Below are positions 16,472 to 26,716 of a DNA stretch of 35,176 nt, piece after piece; within the stretch, counting starts at the first letter, position 1; every line of letters begins with the position of its first letter. Under the pieces are notes generated by a model that was not told the origin of the DNA, did no database searches, and saw only the letters and a list, made by a program, of their open reading frames with translations. The stretch lies in contig DLMI01000048.1 in NCBI GenBank assembly GCA_002478145.1, forward strand, positions 26,060 to 61,235. The letters are read 5' to 3'. The position numbers were made by a program, and so were the translations under genes. This DNA is from Acidobacteria bacterium UBA7540. GTDB taxonomy: Bacteria; Acidobacteriota; Terriglobia; UBA7540.

Positions 16472-16523
16472 TACAAGTGGTGAAGGATTGCTCCCCCGTA
16501 AGAGGGCACAAAAGCGAGTTGGT

Positions 16524-17483
16524 ATGAAACTCAAGAAGGTCTTGCTCGCCAAGCCGCGCGGATTCTGCGCTGGTGTGGATCGGGCTATTGACGTGGTTCA
16601 CATGGCCCTCGAGCTTTTCCAAGCCCCCGTTTATGTGCGCAGGGAGATTGTCCATAACAAGCACGTGATCCAGTCTCTCGCCGCCAAGGGAGCCGTCTTT
16701 GTGGATGAGATTGACCAGGTCCCGGCAGGGGCAGTGGTCATTTTCAGCGCCCACGGTGTTTCGCCGGCGGTCCGAGCCCGGGCTGAGGCAAGACATCTGC
16801 GAGTAATTGATGCCACCTGCCCTCTGGTTACCAAAGTTCATACGGAGGCTCTCCGATTTGCAAGAGAGGGCCGCTCCATTGTTCTCGTGGGGCACGCGGG
16901 GCATGAGGAGATTGTTGGGACCATGGGTGAAGCTCCGGAGCACACCCAGTTAGTCGGCAGCGTGGAAGAGGCAGAAAAAGTTCAGGTTTCGGATCCCGAT
17001 CGTGTCGCCGTCACCACGCAAACGACGCTCGGGGTTGACGACACCCGCGAGATCATTGAGGTTCTCCGGCGGCGCTTCCCCAAACTGGTCAGCCCTCCCA
17101 GTGACGACATCTGTTACGCCACTCAGAACCGGCAATGGGCGGTCAAGCTTCTGGCCAAGGAAGCGGAGGTGATCCTGGTTCTCGGCTCCGACAATAGTTC
17201 TAATTCCAGGCGTCTTCGAGAAGTCGCCGAGATGTCGGGAGCACGCGCTTACCTTATCGAAGACGCGTCGAAGATTGACCCTGCCTGGCTCGAAAAGGTT
17301 CAATGCGTCGGCATCACCGCCGGCGCCTCGGCTCCTGAGCACCTCGTTCAGGACGTGGTTGCCTACTTCAAGGGTTTGGGAGTGGAACAGGTCGAGGAAA
17401 TTGAGCCGGTGGAAGAAAAAGTGACGTTCAATCCTCCACCCGAACTTGCCCGCGCCATGGCGAAGCGCGGGACGGCAAGTTAA
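16524..17483 (+). CDS. ispH: 4-hydroxy-3-methylbut-2-enyl diphosphate reductase
   Basis: Last enzyme of the MEP isoprenoid pathway, an iron-sulfur protein making IPP and DMAPP. The 319-residue protein has the three cluster cysteines in GFCAGV (Cys15), DATCPLVTK and DDICYATQNRQ, plus GHAGHEEIVGTMGE, LGSDNSSNSRRL and GITAGASAPEHLV. I chose ATG 16524 because MKLKKVLLAKPRGFCAGV matches the family N-terminus; the longer frame from 16407 overlaps a palindromic element and the candidate promoter. Its TAA stop directly abuts the stop of nth on the other strand, with no base between them. Confidence 0.95.
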   Translation: MKLKKVLLAKPRGFCAGVDRAIDVVHMALELFQAPVYVRREIVHNKHVIQSLAAKGAVFVDEIDQVPAGAVVIFSAHGVSPAVRARAEARHLRVIDATCPLVTKVHTEALRFAREGRSIVLVGHAGHEEIVGTMGEAPEHTQLVGSVEEAEKVQVSDPDRVAVTTQTTLGVDDTREIIEVLRRRFPKLVSPPSDDICYATQNRQWAVKLLAKEAEVILVLGSDNSSNSRRLREVAEMSGARAYLIEDASKIDPAWLEKVQCVGITAGASAPEHLVQDVVAYFKGLGVEQVEEIEPVEEKVTFNPPPELARAMAKRGTAS

Positions 17484-18179
17484 TCAGACTGTTTTCTCAC
17501 GTGAGTCGCAGATGGACTCGAGCGGGCACTCCGCGCACCGAGGCTTGCGCGCCTGGCAGACCTTTCTTCCAAACCAAATCACCTGGTGGCCAAAGGATAT
17601 CCATCGTTCACGCGGCACAAGCTTGATCAGATCCTGCTCGACTTTCTCCGGAGTGTTCTGGGTTGAGAGCTTCAGCCGATTTGCGATGCGGAAAACGTGG
17701 GTGTCCACGACCACGCCCGTGGGTATGCCATAGGCAGTGCCCAGCACCACGTTGGCTGTCTTTCGCGCCACGCCCGGCAGGGTCAGCATTTCCTCCATTG
17801 TCCTGGGGACCTTGGCGCCAAAATCGGTCACCAGCTTCTTGGCCGTTCCAATAATGTTCTTGGCCTTGTTGCGGAAGAACCCCGTGGAGCGGATTTCCTC
17901 TTCCAGAACCGGCTGCGGCAATGCGGCAAAGTCTTGCGGGGTGGGGTATTTCTGGAACAGTCCGGGCGTGACCTTGTTCACCCTCTCGTCGGTGCACTGG
18001 GCGGAGAGTATGGTGGCCACGAGGAGTTGGAAGGCATTCTCATGCCGCAGGGCGCACTGGGCTTGAGGAAAGAGTTGGTCCAGCGCCGAAAAGATCTTCT
18101 CGAGGCGTTCGGGCGAAGCATAGTCCGTCTTCGGCTTGGCTCTCGCTTGGTTTTTGATCGACTTGGCTTTGCTGGGCAT
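17484..18179 (-). CDS. nth: Endonuclease III
   Basis: Base-excision repair DNA glycosylase/AP lyase for oxidised pyrimidines. The 231-residue protein has LSAQCTDERVNKVTP, a helix-hairpin-helix with the catalytic Lys (LPGVARKTANVVL), the catalytic Asp (VVVDTHVFRIANRL) and the C-terminal Cys-x6-Cys-x2-Cys-x5-Cys cluster (CQARKPRCAECPLESIC) that binds 4Fe-4S. An N-terminal Lys/Arg-rich tail of about 20 residues is extra. It lies 11 bases downstream of the chdC-like gene on the same strand, so the two are likely co-transcribed. Confidence 0.95.
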   Translation of the reverse strand: MPSKAKSIKNQARAKPKTDYASPERLEKIFSALDQLFPQAQCALRHENAFQLLVATILSAQCTDERVNKVTPGLFQKYPTPQDFAALPQPVLEEEIRSTGFFRNKAKNIIGTAKKLVTDFGAKVPRTMEEMLTLPGVARKTANVVLGTAYGIPTGVVVDTHVFRIANRLKLSTQNTPEKVEQDLIKLVPRERWISFGHQVIWFGRKVCQARKPRCAECPLESICDSREKTV

Positions 18180-18190
18180 GGTCGCTCCGC

Positions 18191-18910
18191 CTACCCTCCA
18201 AGGAGGTCCAAGACTTCCGCCAGTTCACGATGGATGCAGGTGAACGTGGGCGTGTCACGCAGGGTATAACTGGTAGCCTCGCTGTGGCGAAGTTCCATCA
18301 CCAGATCCACAAAGTGCTCGGGCTTGTCACTTTCAAACGCCACGACAAACTCCTGGTCGTCGAGCCCGAACGAATAAGTGGTGTTCAGCCTCACCGTCGG
18401 ATACTTGTGGCCGATTTCGATATGTTCGTCCATCATACCTTGGCGGGCATGTTTAGTTAGCCGGTACCAAGCCTTGCTTTTGACGAACGGGTAAACGAAC
18501 AGGTACTTGAACTGGCCGGGGACCAGTCGTAGGCGAGTTCCCTCCTGGCCCTGGTGCGTGTGCTTATCCACGTAAACGGAGCGCTTGGTCATCGACAAGT
18601 AGGAATAGGGGGTGGTCAGGTACTTGCCGAGCTCCGTGGCCAGAAGTTGTGCGCTCATTTCCTGAAGCTTCAGCGGGTCGTTGCCAATGCGCCAGAGCAT
18701 GAAGTCACAATCGCCGCGGATGCCCACCAGCGAATACGCGACCACGAGCATATCTTGTTCGTAGCTCTTCACAACCTCAACAAACTCACTCTTCCCCTTC
18801 TTGCGCTCTTCTGCCGGCAGCCGCCGCCACACCGGGTCGACCTTGTAGAAGGCGAAGTTGACGTACTGACGGCGATCCTCGCCGCTCGCTTCCTGACACT
18901 TCTGTTCCAT
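18191..18910 (-). CDS. ChdC/HemQ-like coproheme decarboxylase (chlorite dismutase family)
   Basis: Likely haem-biosynthesis enzyme turning coproheme into protoheme in the coproporphyrin-dependent pathway. The 239-residue length fits HemQ. Aligned by eye with Gram-positive HemQ, KYLFVYPFVKSKAWYRL, the proximal-His segment MMDEHIEIGHKY, YSFGLDDQEFVVAFESD and LVMELRHSEA all match. The distal position that is Gln in Firmicutes HemQ and Arg in true chlorite dismutases is neither here (the stretch is VRLNTTYSFG), so the exact activity deserves caution. It is followed by nth in a two-gene unit. No other haem gene is in the window. Confidence 0.82.
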   Translation of the reverse strand: MEQKCQEASGEDRRQYVNFAFYKVDPVWRRLPAEERKKGKSEFVEVVKSYEQDMLVVAYSLVGIRGDCDFMLWRIGNDPLKLQEMSAQLLATELGKYLTTPYSYLSMTKRSVYVDKHTHQGQEGTRLRLVPGQFKYLFVYPFVKSKAWYRLTKHARQGMMDEHIEIGHKYPTVRLNTTYSFGLDDQEFVVAFESDKPEHFVDLVMELRHSEATSYTLRDTPTFTCIHRELAEVLDLLGG

Positions 18911-19134
18911 TAAGACTTCCGCTCCCGCTCGAGGCTAATGGTTATTGAATAGGCGGACAAGTGCGGCACAAAGCTTCCATGGGACGCCAGCCTGCGCGGC
19001 ATCCTTTGGGAGTCCGGTGACAGGAGCCCTCGCGCGGCCATGCACGCCTGTTTCCGGTTTCTCGCGCCAGACAAGCTCTCAATATAGCATGAAAGGCCAT
19101 GGGTTCGCCTGAACCCCGAAGTACGGACCTGATG

Positions 19135-19290
19135 CCCTTTATTCTGACTCCTTCCGCCATACTCACCAGTCTCACCGCCACCTGCAAGCGCCTCACGCCC
19201 GACCCCTTCGCCTACCTACCCGACCTCTTCGACGTATCAGCCGCCATCCTCAAAGCCGCCCGGCCGAGTTGCTTCCCGACCAGTGGAAGA
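19135..19290 (+). pseudogene. Remnant of an IS66-family transposase C-terminus
   Basis: Frame 1 reads ILTSLTATCKRLTPDPFAYL and, after a one-base frame change near 19228, the next frame reads RRISRHPQSRPAELLPDQWK. Together they match the IS66 TnpC C-terminal pattern (SLIxTCKRHGVDPFAYLRDVL ... HPASRxAELLPDRW). Only about 50 residues remain and the reading frame is broken, so this is a fossil. The rest of the gene-free stretch 18911-19498 holds nothing else I can name except the promoter-like site at 19451. Confidence 0.65.
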
Positions 19291-19450
19291 CAGCCCGCCA
19301 ACCAGCCCCTATATCCTAAGGCGGCGAAATTCTGTTACCTCGGCCGAAAAATGCGCATCTGATAATTTGGAGACGTTATGTAGGCAGAAAAACCGCAATG
19401 CCCCGCGACTCGCTTGAGATTCGGGGTGGCGTTGCTGCGACAATTCAAAG

Positions 19451-19456
19451 TATAAT
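19451..19456 (+). promoter_or_regulatory. Perfect -10 box before the TonB-receptor-like gene
   Basis: TATAAT lies 43 bases before ATG 19499 in an AT-richer patch. No good -35 box is at the standard distance (TTGCTG at 19432-19437 is only 13 bases away), so an extended or activator-dependent promoter is possible. Confidence 0.35.
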
Positions 19457-19498
19457 TCATAGTAGACGCGGGCGAATTCTGCGCATCCGAAGTAATTG

Positions 19499-22033
19499 AT
19501 GTTTCACAATTGGCTACGCTTACAGCGTGTCGGCTTGGCCCTGCTGCTTATCTTGGGCGTCCCATTCACTGCTCAAGGGGCCCTTCCTGGCACCCAGAAA
19601 CTTCGAGGAGAAGTTGTAGACCAGAACAGCGCACCCATTGCGGGCGCGGTCTGCACCTTGCGGGGGCGAACTCTGCCCGAGCAGGGGCGTCGTGTAACTA
19701 CTGGTGATAAAGGGATTTTCGAGTTTAGCGGGCTAATTCCAGGAACCTACGGGGTGACCTGTGCCTCGGTGGGTTACGAACCGGTCGCCAAGACGGACAT
19801 CCAAGTTACCGAAAACGAAGAACTCATAACCCTCCAGATCGAGCTTCCTTACGAGGTTGTGGTCCACCAGAAGGTGGAAGTTACTGCCCAAGCCCCCAAG
19901 GCCACAGCGCAAGCGGCGGCTCCGCCCGCGACCCTTAGCAACCAGCAGATCAAATCCCTGCCCCTCGTTGTGCAGAAGTTCACAGCCGCGTTGCCGATGA
20001 TTCCGGGTGTAATTCGCACCCCAGATGGCAGGCTCGCAATCAAGGGCGCCATTGAGAACCAGGGAACGCTGCTGGTGGATTCCGCCGAAACGGTTGATCC
20101 GGTGACAGGCAGCTTTTCCATTGACGTTCCCCTCGACGCGGTGGAATCGGTGGACGTTTTCAAGAGCGCCTACCAGGTCGAGTACGGGCGTTTTTCCGGC
20201 GGGCTTACGACCGTCCAAACCAAAGCACCCGCGAGCAAATGGGAGTATGAGCTGAATGATTTTGTGCCCACACCGCGTTTCCGTTCCGGACACTGGGTGG
20301 GAATTGAGAGCGACACCCCGCGCCTTTACTTCTCGGGGCCATTGATGGGGGATAAGTTCACCTTTTCCGAAGCCTTCACCTACGACTACTCCGATCAGCC
20401 CGTCCGGGGCTTGGCTTGGCCGAACAACGAAACCCGTAAGCAGGGATGGACTTCCTTCTCGGATTTCTATTACACCTTTTCGCCCCAGCACTTGACCAGT
20501 GTCGACGTCAAATTTTTCCCCGTGCGGCGGCAGTTTGACAATATCGATTCCCTCATTCCGCAGACGGCTTCCGCCGACTACGGCCAGAGCGGTTACTCGA
20601 TCGGGGCGCACGATCACTATCTGTTCAAAGGCGGCGGGATATTGACCACCCTGGCGCAATTCACGGATTTTGACAGCTACTCGCACGGCCAAGGCGCGCA
20701 GGACTTGCTGATAACTCCCACGGGCTGGGAGGGCAACTTCTTCAACGCTTGGACACGCAGTAGCGCTCAGCAGGAGGCACAGGAAAGCTACCTACTCCCT
20801 CGCAAACACTGGCTCGGCCAGCACGATTTCACAGTGGGGGGCGGCGTCGTCCACCGCGCCTATCAGGGAACCAGTATTTACCACCCCGTGCAACTGCTGC
20901 GGGCCGACAACTCCTTGGCCGAGGAAATTGATTTTGGGCCCGCCGGCCAACTCACCACCTCCGACACGGAACTCGCCGCCTTTGCCCAGGACCACTGGAC
21001 TTTTAACGACTACCTTTCCATCGATTACGGACTGCGGTTTTCCGGCCAGACACTCGGTGAACCCGCGGCCATTTCGCCGCGCGGGGGCTTCGTGTTCTCG
21101 CCACGCAAGAAGGGCAAGACGATTTTCCGGGGCGGCGCCGGCATCTTCTATGACCGCTTGCCACTTCTCGCCGGAGATTACACCCAGAACCCCACCCGGC
21201 AAGTTACCCTTTTCGACACGAACGGAGTGGCGCTTGGTCCTCCCATCGTCTACCGCCCCTTTTACGAGGAGTTTAAGGAAGGTGGCAGTGAGGTTGTTCC
21301 CTCCGAAGCGCACCTTGGAAGCACACCCTACAACTTCACATGGAATGCGGAATTCGATCAGGAAATACGCCGTGACATCATCGCGCGCGTCAGCTTCCTG
21401 ACCAGCCGCACCTATAATGAGTTCACTGTCAATCCCGTAGCCCTTTCGCCGACCAGTGGCTTGTTACTGCTTTCGAACCTGGGCGCGTCGCGCTACCACG
21501 AGTTTGAAGCCACGCTGCGCCTGCGGCCTTCCGATAAGGCGGACTTCAATATTTCCTACGTCAATAGCCAGGCGCGCGGCGACCTGAACACCATGGCCTC
21601 CGTCTACGTTCCCTACGAGCAGCCGGTTATCCAACCGAATCTGTTCGGCACGCTCCCCACCAACGTCACCGACCGCCTGGTGGCCTGGGGGCGCTTCAAG
21701 CTTCCGCAGAAGTTCATCGTCAGCCCGCTGCTCGATTGGCACTCGGGCTTCCCTTATTCCCTTTACAGCGCTTTGCAGAATTACGTGGGCCCCCCCAACA
21801 GCCTCCGCTTCCCCGCCTTCGTTTCTCTTGATGTGCAGGTCTCCAAAGATTTCCAGATTCCTTTCATTCCCTGGGTGCGTACACACGCCCTGCGGGGCTC
21901 GGTCCGCATCTTCAATGTCACAAACCACGGTAACTACCGCGATGTATACAACACCGTAACGTCACCCTACTTCGGCAGCTACGCCGGCTTCCAGCATCGC
22001 TTCTACGACCTATCTCTCGACGTCGTGTATTGA
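19499..22033 (+). CDS. TonB-dependent-receptor-like outer-membrane protein
   Basis: Outer-membrane protein of 844 residues. A signal peptide is visible (MFHNWLRLQRVGLALLLILG, cleavage after about residue 28). A carboxypeptidase-regulatory-like beta-sandwich follows (about 35-115; LRGEVVDQNSAPIAGAVC, GIFEFSGLIPGTYGVTC). Next is a plug domain (about 140-245; RLAIKGAIENQGTLLVDS, VESVDVFKSAYQVEYGRF) and a long barrel ending in YDLSLDVVY with a terminal aromatic residue. This is the Oar-like architecture that is highly expanded in Acidobacteriota. It is shorter than the 1000-1200 residues common for such proteins. No clear TonB box or partner gene is visible, so the substrate is unknown. ATG 19499 is preferred to the TTG just before it. 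Confidence 0.88.
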   Translation: MFHNWLRLQRVGLALLLILGVPFTAQGALPGTQKLRGEVVDQNSAPIAGAVCTLRGRTLPEQGRRVTTGDKGIFEFSGLIPGTYGVTCASVGYEPVAKTDIQVTENEELITLQIELPYEVVVHQKVEVTAQAPKATAQAAAPPATLSNQQIKSLPLVVQKFTAALPMIPGVIRTPDGRLAIKGAIENQGTLLVDSAETVDPVTGSFSIDVPLDAVESVDVFKSAYQVEYGRFSGGLTTVQTKAPASKWEYELNDFVPTPRFRSGHWVGIESDTPRLYFSGPLMGDKFTFSEAFTYDYSDQPVRGLAWPNNETRKQGWTSFSDFYYTFSPQHLTSVDVKFFPVRRQFDNIDSLIPQTASADYGQSGYSIGAHDHYLFKGGGILTTLAQFTDFDSYSHGQGAQDLLITPTGWEGNFFNAWTRSSAQQEAQESYLLPRKHWLGQHDFTVGGGVVHRAYQGTSIYHPVQLLRADNSLAEEIDFGPAGQLTTSDTELAAFAQDHWTFNDYLSIDYGLRFSGQTLGEPAAISPRGGFVFSPRKKGKTIFRGGAGIFYDRLPLLAGDYTQNPTRQVTLFDTNGVALGPPIVYRPFYEEFKEGGSEVVPSEAHLGSTPYNFTWNAEFDQEIRRDIIARVSFLTSRTYNEFTVNPVALSPTSGLLLLSNLGASRYHEFEATLRLRPSDKADFNISYVNSQARGDLNTMASVYVPYEQPVIQPNLFGTLPTNVTDRLVAWGRFKLPQKFIVSPLLDWHSGFPYSLYSALQNYVGPPNSLRFPAFVSLDVQVSKDFQIPFIPWVRTHALRGSVRIFNVTNHGNYRDVYNTVTSPYFGSYAGFQHRFYDLSLDVVY

Positions 22034-22165
22034 TAGGCGCCTGCCCGCTTGGGCGGAGAGCATCGCAAATCCCGGTCCTTCGCTGCGGGTGGGAATCTGT
22101 TACAATTTGGCTTATCAAGGCGCTCGAAACAACATGGCCACCAGTTACAAATCGGACCACGAGGG

Positions 22166-22777
22166 CTACCCCAGGTAGGCGCGCACGAGATAGGAGATTC
22201 CTATCAACAATAGCAGGACATTCGCAGTCAGGAAGATGTGTTGTTTGAAAGCCTTGTGCAGACCAGCGCCCCAGGCCAGGAGGAACGTGGAAAACACCGC
22301 GGCCCCATAAAATCCCACCAAGCCCCCGACAAAAAAAGGGACCACGTGCCCGTAGCCACGAACCCGACCTTCCGCCAGGATGGGCCCGGCAATGGTGCCC
22401 CAATAGATCCAGGTGCCTGGTGCGGCCACCTCCGCCAGCGTGGCAGCGGAAACACCCGCGATCGTATACCCTGCAGAACTCGCCATTTCTTCCTGCGTTT
22501 TGCGGCGCAATCCCCAGAGTGCGTGGCTGGCAAAGCCTATCAACACCAAGCCCCCCACATACGCAACATAGTGGACGATGCCAAAGGGGATGAACCGGAA
22601 GAACAACAAAGTCACGAAGAGAAAGGCGGCATCGACCACGAGGGGCGGCACGATCAGGACGAAGATGGCGCGCGCCCAGCGGCCCAATCCCACCTGCGTC
22701 AGGGCAATCATCTGCAGAGGGTTGGGAAGCATCCCTCCCACCATTCCCATGCCAGCGCCGAGGATAAGTAGGTCCAT
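22166..22777 (-). CDS. LysE/RhtB-family exporter
   Basis: Inner-membrane protein of 203 residues with about six hydrophobic helices, the length and layout of the LysE amino acid exporter family. The N-terminus MDLLILGAGMGMVGGMLPNP corresponds to the family's helix 1 and its Pro-containing loop, and GRWARAIFVL follows. The frame extends 79 codons upstream to 23014, but that part is not membrane-like and runs into the upstream region of the divergent small gene, so I prefer ATG 22777. No Shine-Dalgarno sequence is evident there and the start is uncertain. Substrate unknown. Confidence 0.72.
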   Translation of the reverse strand: MDLLILGAGMGMVGGMLPNPLQMIALTQVGLGRWARAIFVLIVPPLVVDAAFLFVTLLFFRFIPFGIVHYVAYVGGLVLIGFASHALWGLRRKTQEEMASSAGYTIAGVSAATLAEVAAPGTWIYWGTIAGPILAEGRVRGYGHVVPFFVGGLVGFYGAAVFSTFLLAWGAGLHKAFKQHIFLTANVLLLLIGISYLVRAYLG

Positions 22778-23012
22778 AAGAGCGACCGGCGATGTTATGC
22801 GGTCGGACAGAGAATGTAAAGCGCCGCGAGTGCCAGTTCGGCGGCACAGAATCTGGAACATGGAATTGCCTGAACTGACAAGGGTAAGTTTGGGCAGTAG
22901 GTTTTTTAACTTGGAGGACCTTCGCCGCTCCTCTCCGGTTCTGATATGATTCAGGGCGAATGGAAAAGCGCAAGCAGCCAGATAAAAAGTATGGAGATCT
23001 GAAGGGGAGTTC

Positions 23013-23219
23013 ATGACAACTTGGAAGATTACACTAATGGCGAGTTTGATCGGAACGGCGGTAGGCTTTTGGGCCTGGAAACTTGGCTTGACAAGAATGG
23101 TCTGGCCCTCACATCCTCAGCTTGCAGGCGTTTTCCTTACCCTCATTGCCACAGTCGCGGTGCAACTGACCTGGCCAACGGACAAGTCTAAGACCCCGAA
23201 GAATCCAAACCCCCGCTGA
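23013..23219 (+). CDS. Small two-helix membrane protein
   Basis: A 68-residue protein with two hydrophobic segments (about 6-24 and 38-55) and a Lys/Asn/Pro-rich tail (DKSKTPKNPNPR). A strong Shine-Dalgarno sequence (AAGGGGAG) sits just upstream of ATG 23013, which is why I believe it is expressed. It is divergent from the LysE-family gene. I do not recognise the family. Confidence 0.6.
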   Translation: MTTWKITLMASLIGTAVGFWAWKLGLTRMVWPSHPQLAGVFLTLIATVAVQLTWPTDKSKTPKNPNPR

Positions 23220-23253
23220 TTAGAACCGCTGTGGAAATCAGACTGACCCACTA

Positions 23254-23281
23254 CCAATTAAGCAATTCCAATTAAGCAATT
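23254..23281. repeat. Short tandem repeat (2 x 14 bases)
   Basis: CCAATTAAGCAATT occurs twice back to back, itself readable as four 7-base units. It lies in the gap 23220-23581 between the small membrane protein and sqdB, where I see no gene. Confidence 0.6.
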
Positions 23282-23542
23282 CCATTGCGAAGCTCCCGAG
23301 AACGCGGTAGAGTCCCACGGGCCGGGAGATCATGTAACCAAGGCCGCCCTTTGAAACGTCAATGATTAAAGTTGACGGTAGTCCGGACCGTTTCGGGGAG
23401 AGAATGCGCTGGGGGAACCCCTCATGAGGCAGAGTTCAGCAAAATCCCAGGGGGCGCGAAGCCAAGAAAATTCTAGTCTCCCCCCAATCCTGGCCTCGAA
23501 CGGGGAGGGTGTTTTTGTTGGGAAAAGCGCTGGTTGCACTAA

Positions 23543-24829
<1,287 letters not shown>

Positions 24830-24891
24830 CCATGGTTGACAAAGCCTGAGTGAACAGCATTGCAGGTTGCCGGGACTCCTTAAGAACTCAA

Positions 24892-26070
24892 ATGCTTAAA
24901 CCTACCGACGGTCAGCGCCCTCGGGTTCTCATTCTCACTCTGCACCATGGGTTAACTCACGTGCAGATCTCGCGCGCACTCGAAAAGGGCCTTCTCCATT
25001 TGCGGCCGAACCTCAAAGTGGAGGTTGTGGATGCGCTGGCGCATTGCGCACCGTGGTTTCGGGCCTATTACAACTTGTACGAGATCCCACTGAAATACTG
25101 GCCAGGACTTTGGGATTACATCGAGAGCCACCAGTTTGGGGGTGAAACCAGCGGGCCATGGTGGCTTTATCGGTTGGGCGCCCGCCCGTTGTTCCGATAC
25201 ATCGAAGCTTTTGCGCCCGACGTGGTCGCTGCCACCGAAGTCGGCCTCGGGGAGATCGCCGTCATACACAAGCGCGAAACCGGGGCCCAGTATTCTCTGG
25301 TCGCCATGCAGACCTTCGCCTATGAGCGGCCATGGGCACAGCCGGAGGTTGATCTGTTCGTATCCTATCCCGGGGAAGTTGCTGCCCAGATCAGAAGCCT
25401 GGGCGTGCCGCCGGAAAGGATCCTCGAATGCGGAGTCCCCGTGGACCCGGCATTCGGCTCGTGTTCCAATCGGCCAGCGCTGCGCGCGCGCCTCGGACTT
25501 CAACAGAATCTTCCTCTGCTCCTGGTCAATTTCGGTGGGTCGGGAAAAGGAAAACCGCGGGAGGTTGTATCCGAACTCCAGAAGGTTCAGCAACCCTTCC
25601 AGGTAGTTTTCATCTCCCGGCGTGACGAAAGCCTTCGAAAAGAACTTCTGCGACTTACCGCGGGGATGGCCCACGCGCGGGTTCTAAGCTGGGTGGACAA
25701 CATGCACCAATGGATGGCGGCGGCTCACTTGCTTGTCAGCCGTGCCGGGGGCGCCATCGTGGCTGAGTCTCTGAACTGCGGATTACCGATCGTGGTGTTC
25801 GACGCCCTCCCCGGCAACGAACGCCGATTCTGCCAATTGATTGAAGAATGTTGGCATACAGGTTACTGGGTAAAGCGGCCCGGTGAGCTCGCAACTCGGA
25901 TCGACCACCTGCTTCGACGGACGGAAGAACTTGAGCAACTACGCAGCAACGCGCTCCGGCATGCTTTTCCGGATGCCGCGCGCATCGCCGCGGAGGCCAT
26001 CTTGCATCTGCGAGAGAAGCCTGAGGACGAGAGGCTCCTGCCCAAGCTGGACGAACAATCCCAAGGTTGA
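24892..26070 (+). CDS. MGDG-synthase-like (GT28-type) glycosyltransferase
   Basis: Probable membrane-associated glycosyltransferase that adds a sugar to diacylglycerol. The 392-residue protein opens with an MGDG-synthase N-terminal domain (VLILTLHHGLTHVQISRALE, FAPDVVAATEVGLGEI) and has a GT28 C-terminal donor-binding domain (LLLVNFGGSGKGKP, VLSWVDNMHQWMAAAHLLVS, RAGGAIVAESLNCGLPIVVF, DALPGNE). Because it follows sqdB directly, I infer that it may transfer sulfoquinovose, in place of the unrelated SqdX. The start is uncertain: ATG 24892 is preferred over GTG 24850, and neither has a clear ribosome site. Confidence 0.85.
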   Translation: MLKPTDGQRPRVLILTLHHGLTHVQISRALEKGLLHLRPNLKVEVVDALAHCAPWFRAYYNLYEIPLKYWPGLWDYIESHQFGGETSGPWWLYRLGARPLFRYIEAFAPDVVAATEVGLGEIAVIHKRETGAQYSLVAMQTFAYERPWAQPEVDLFVSYPGEVAAQIRSLGVPPERILECGVPVDPAFGSCSNRPALRARLGLQQNLPLLLVNFGGSGKGKPREVVSELQKVQQPFQVVFISRRDESLRKELLRLTAGMAHARVLSWVDNMHQWMAAAHLLVSRAGGAIVAESLNCGLPIVVFDALPGNERRFCQLIEECWHTGYWVKRPGELATRIDHLLRRTEELEQLRSNALRHAFPDAARIAAEAILHLREKPEDERLLPKLDEQSQG

Positions 26071-26094
26071 CGTAGGAATCCGGCAGGAACCACT

Positions 26095-26174
26095 GCACAG
26101 CCACGTGCGACGCGAGAACAAGGTGGCGAAATTCTGGCTTGAACCCGTGGCGCTTGAACGTGCCGGGGGCTTCA
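26095..26174 (+). pseudogene. Duplicated fragment of the DUF4160 gene
   Basis: These 80 bases are identical to 26548-26627 inside the intact DUF4160 gene and encode HSHVRRENKVAKFWLEPVAL plus a few residues, with no start or end of their own. The fragment follows the glycosyltransferase stop directly. The rest of the gap 26175-26479 holds a TGTCATTCTGAG repeat and an open tail ending ARAEKAKAAEEALR-stop at about 26315, an unidentified gene remnant. Confidence 0.7.
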
Positions 26175-26200
26175 CAGGCTGCGCGAAAACGCCTCCTTGC

Positions 26201-26233
26201 TGTCATTCTGAGCGAAGCGAAGAATCTCGCTCT
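26201..26233. repeat. TGTCATTCTGAG dispersed repeat, half-copy
   Basis: TGTCATTCTGAGCGAAGCGA followed by AGAATCTCGCTCT matches the left end of the element at 2204-2345. Confidence 0.55.
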
Positions 26234-26479
26234 GCGCCAGCCGGCGAATAACAGCGCGGCGCGCGAAGGTCTCGCCCGCGCGGAAAAAGCCAAGGCCGCC
26301 GAGGAAGCATTGAGGTAACACGGGGCAAAGGCCCGAAGGGCCGATCCCGCCTTGCAGGACCCCTGCCGGGGCTGTGGAACGGCTACCCGAAACTGCAACA
26401 CTTCGTTAGCGAACTTCTAACTCAGGACGCTAGCTTTCGCTCGCGCAAATCACAGTCATAGGGATAGAATTAGAGAGCA

Positions 26480-26716
26480 ATGCCGACGGTTCTCAGAATG
26501 CGTTCCTATCGGTTTTTCTTTGTCTCTTTGGATAGGAGCGAACCGCCGCACAGCCACGTGCGACGCGAGAACAAGGTGGCGAAATTCTGGCTTGAACCCG
26601 TGGCGCTTGAACGTGCCGGGGGCTTCAGCCGGGCGGAACTGAATGTAATTCTGAAGCTCGTTGATGAGCATCGCGAACGACTAATGAGGAGCTGGTATGA
26701 GTTCTTTGGCCGTTGA
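26480..26716 (+). CDS. DUF4160 domain protein
   Basis: A 78-residue protein with the DUF4160 signature: MPTVLRMRSYRFFFVSLD at the start, PPHSHVRRENKVAKFWLEPV in the middle and RAELNVILKLVDEHRERLMR at the end. The function is undefined. It overlaps the next gene (DUF2442) by 20 bases, an arrangement often seen for this pair and like that of toxin-antitoxin operons. Part of the gene is duplicated upstream at 26095-26174. Confidence 0.85.
   Translation: MPTVLRMRSYRFFFVSLDRSEPPHSHVRRENKVAKFWLEPVALERAGGFSRAELNVILKLVDEHRERLMRSWYEFFGR

Noticed and set aside
16407..16523. N-terminal extension of IspH
   Set aside because: It overlaps a palindromic element and the candidate promoter, and the family N-terminus begins at ATG 16524.
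22778..23014. 79-residue N-terminal extension of the LysE-family exporter
   Set aside because: Not hydrophobic, not part of the family's N-terminus, and it overlaps the upstream region and ribosome site of the divergent small gene.
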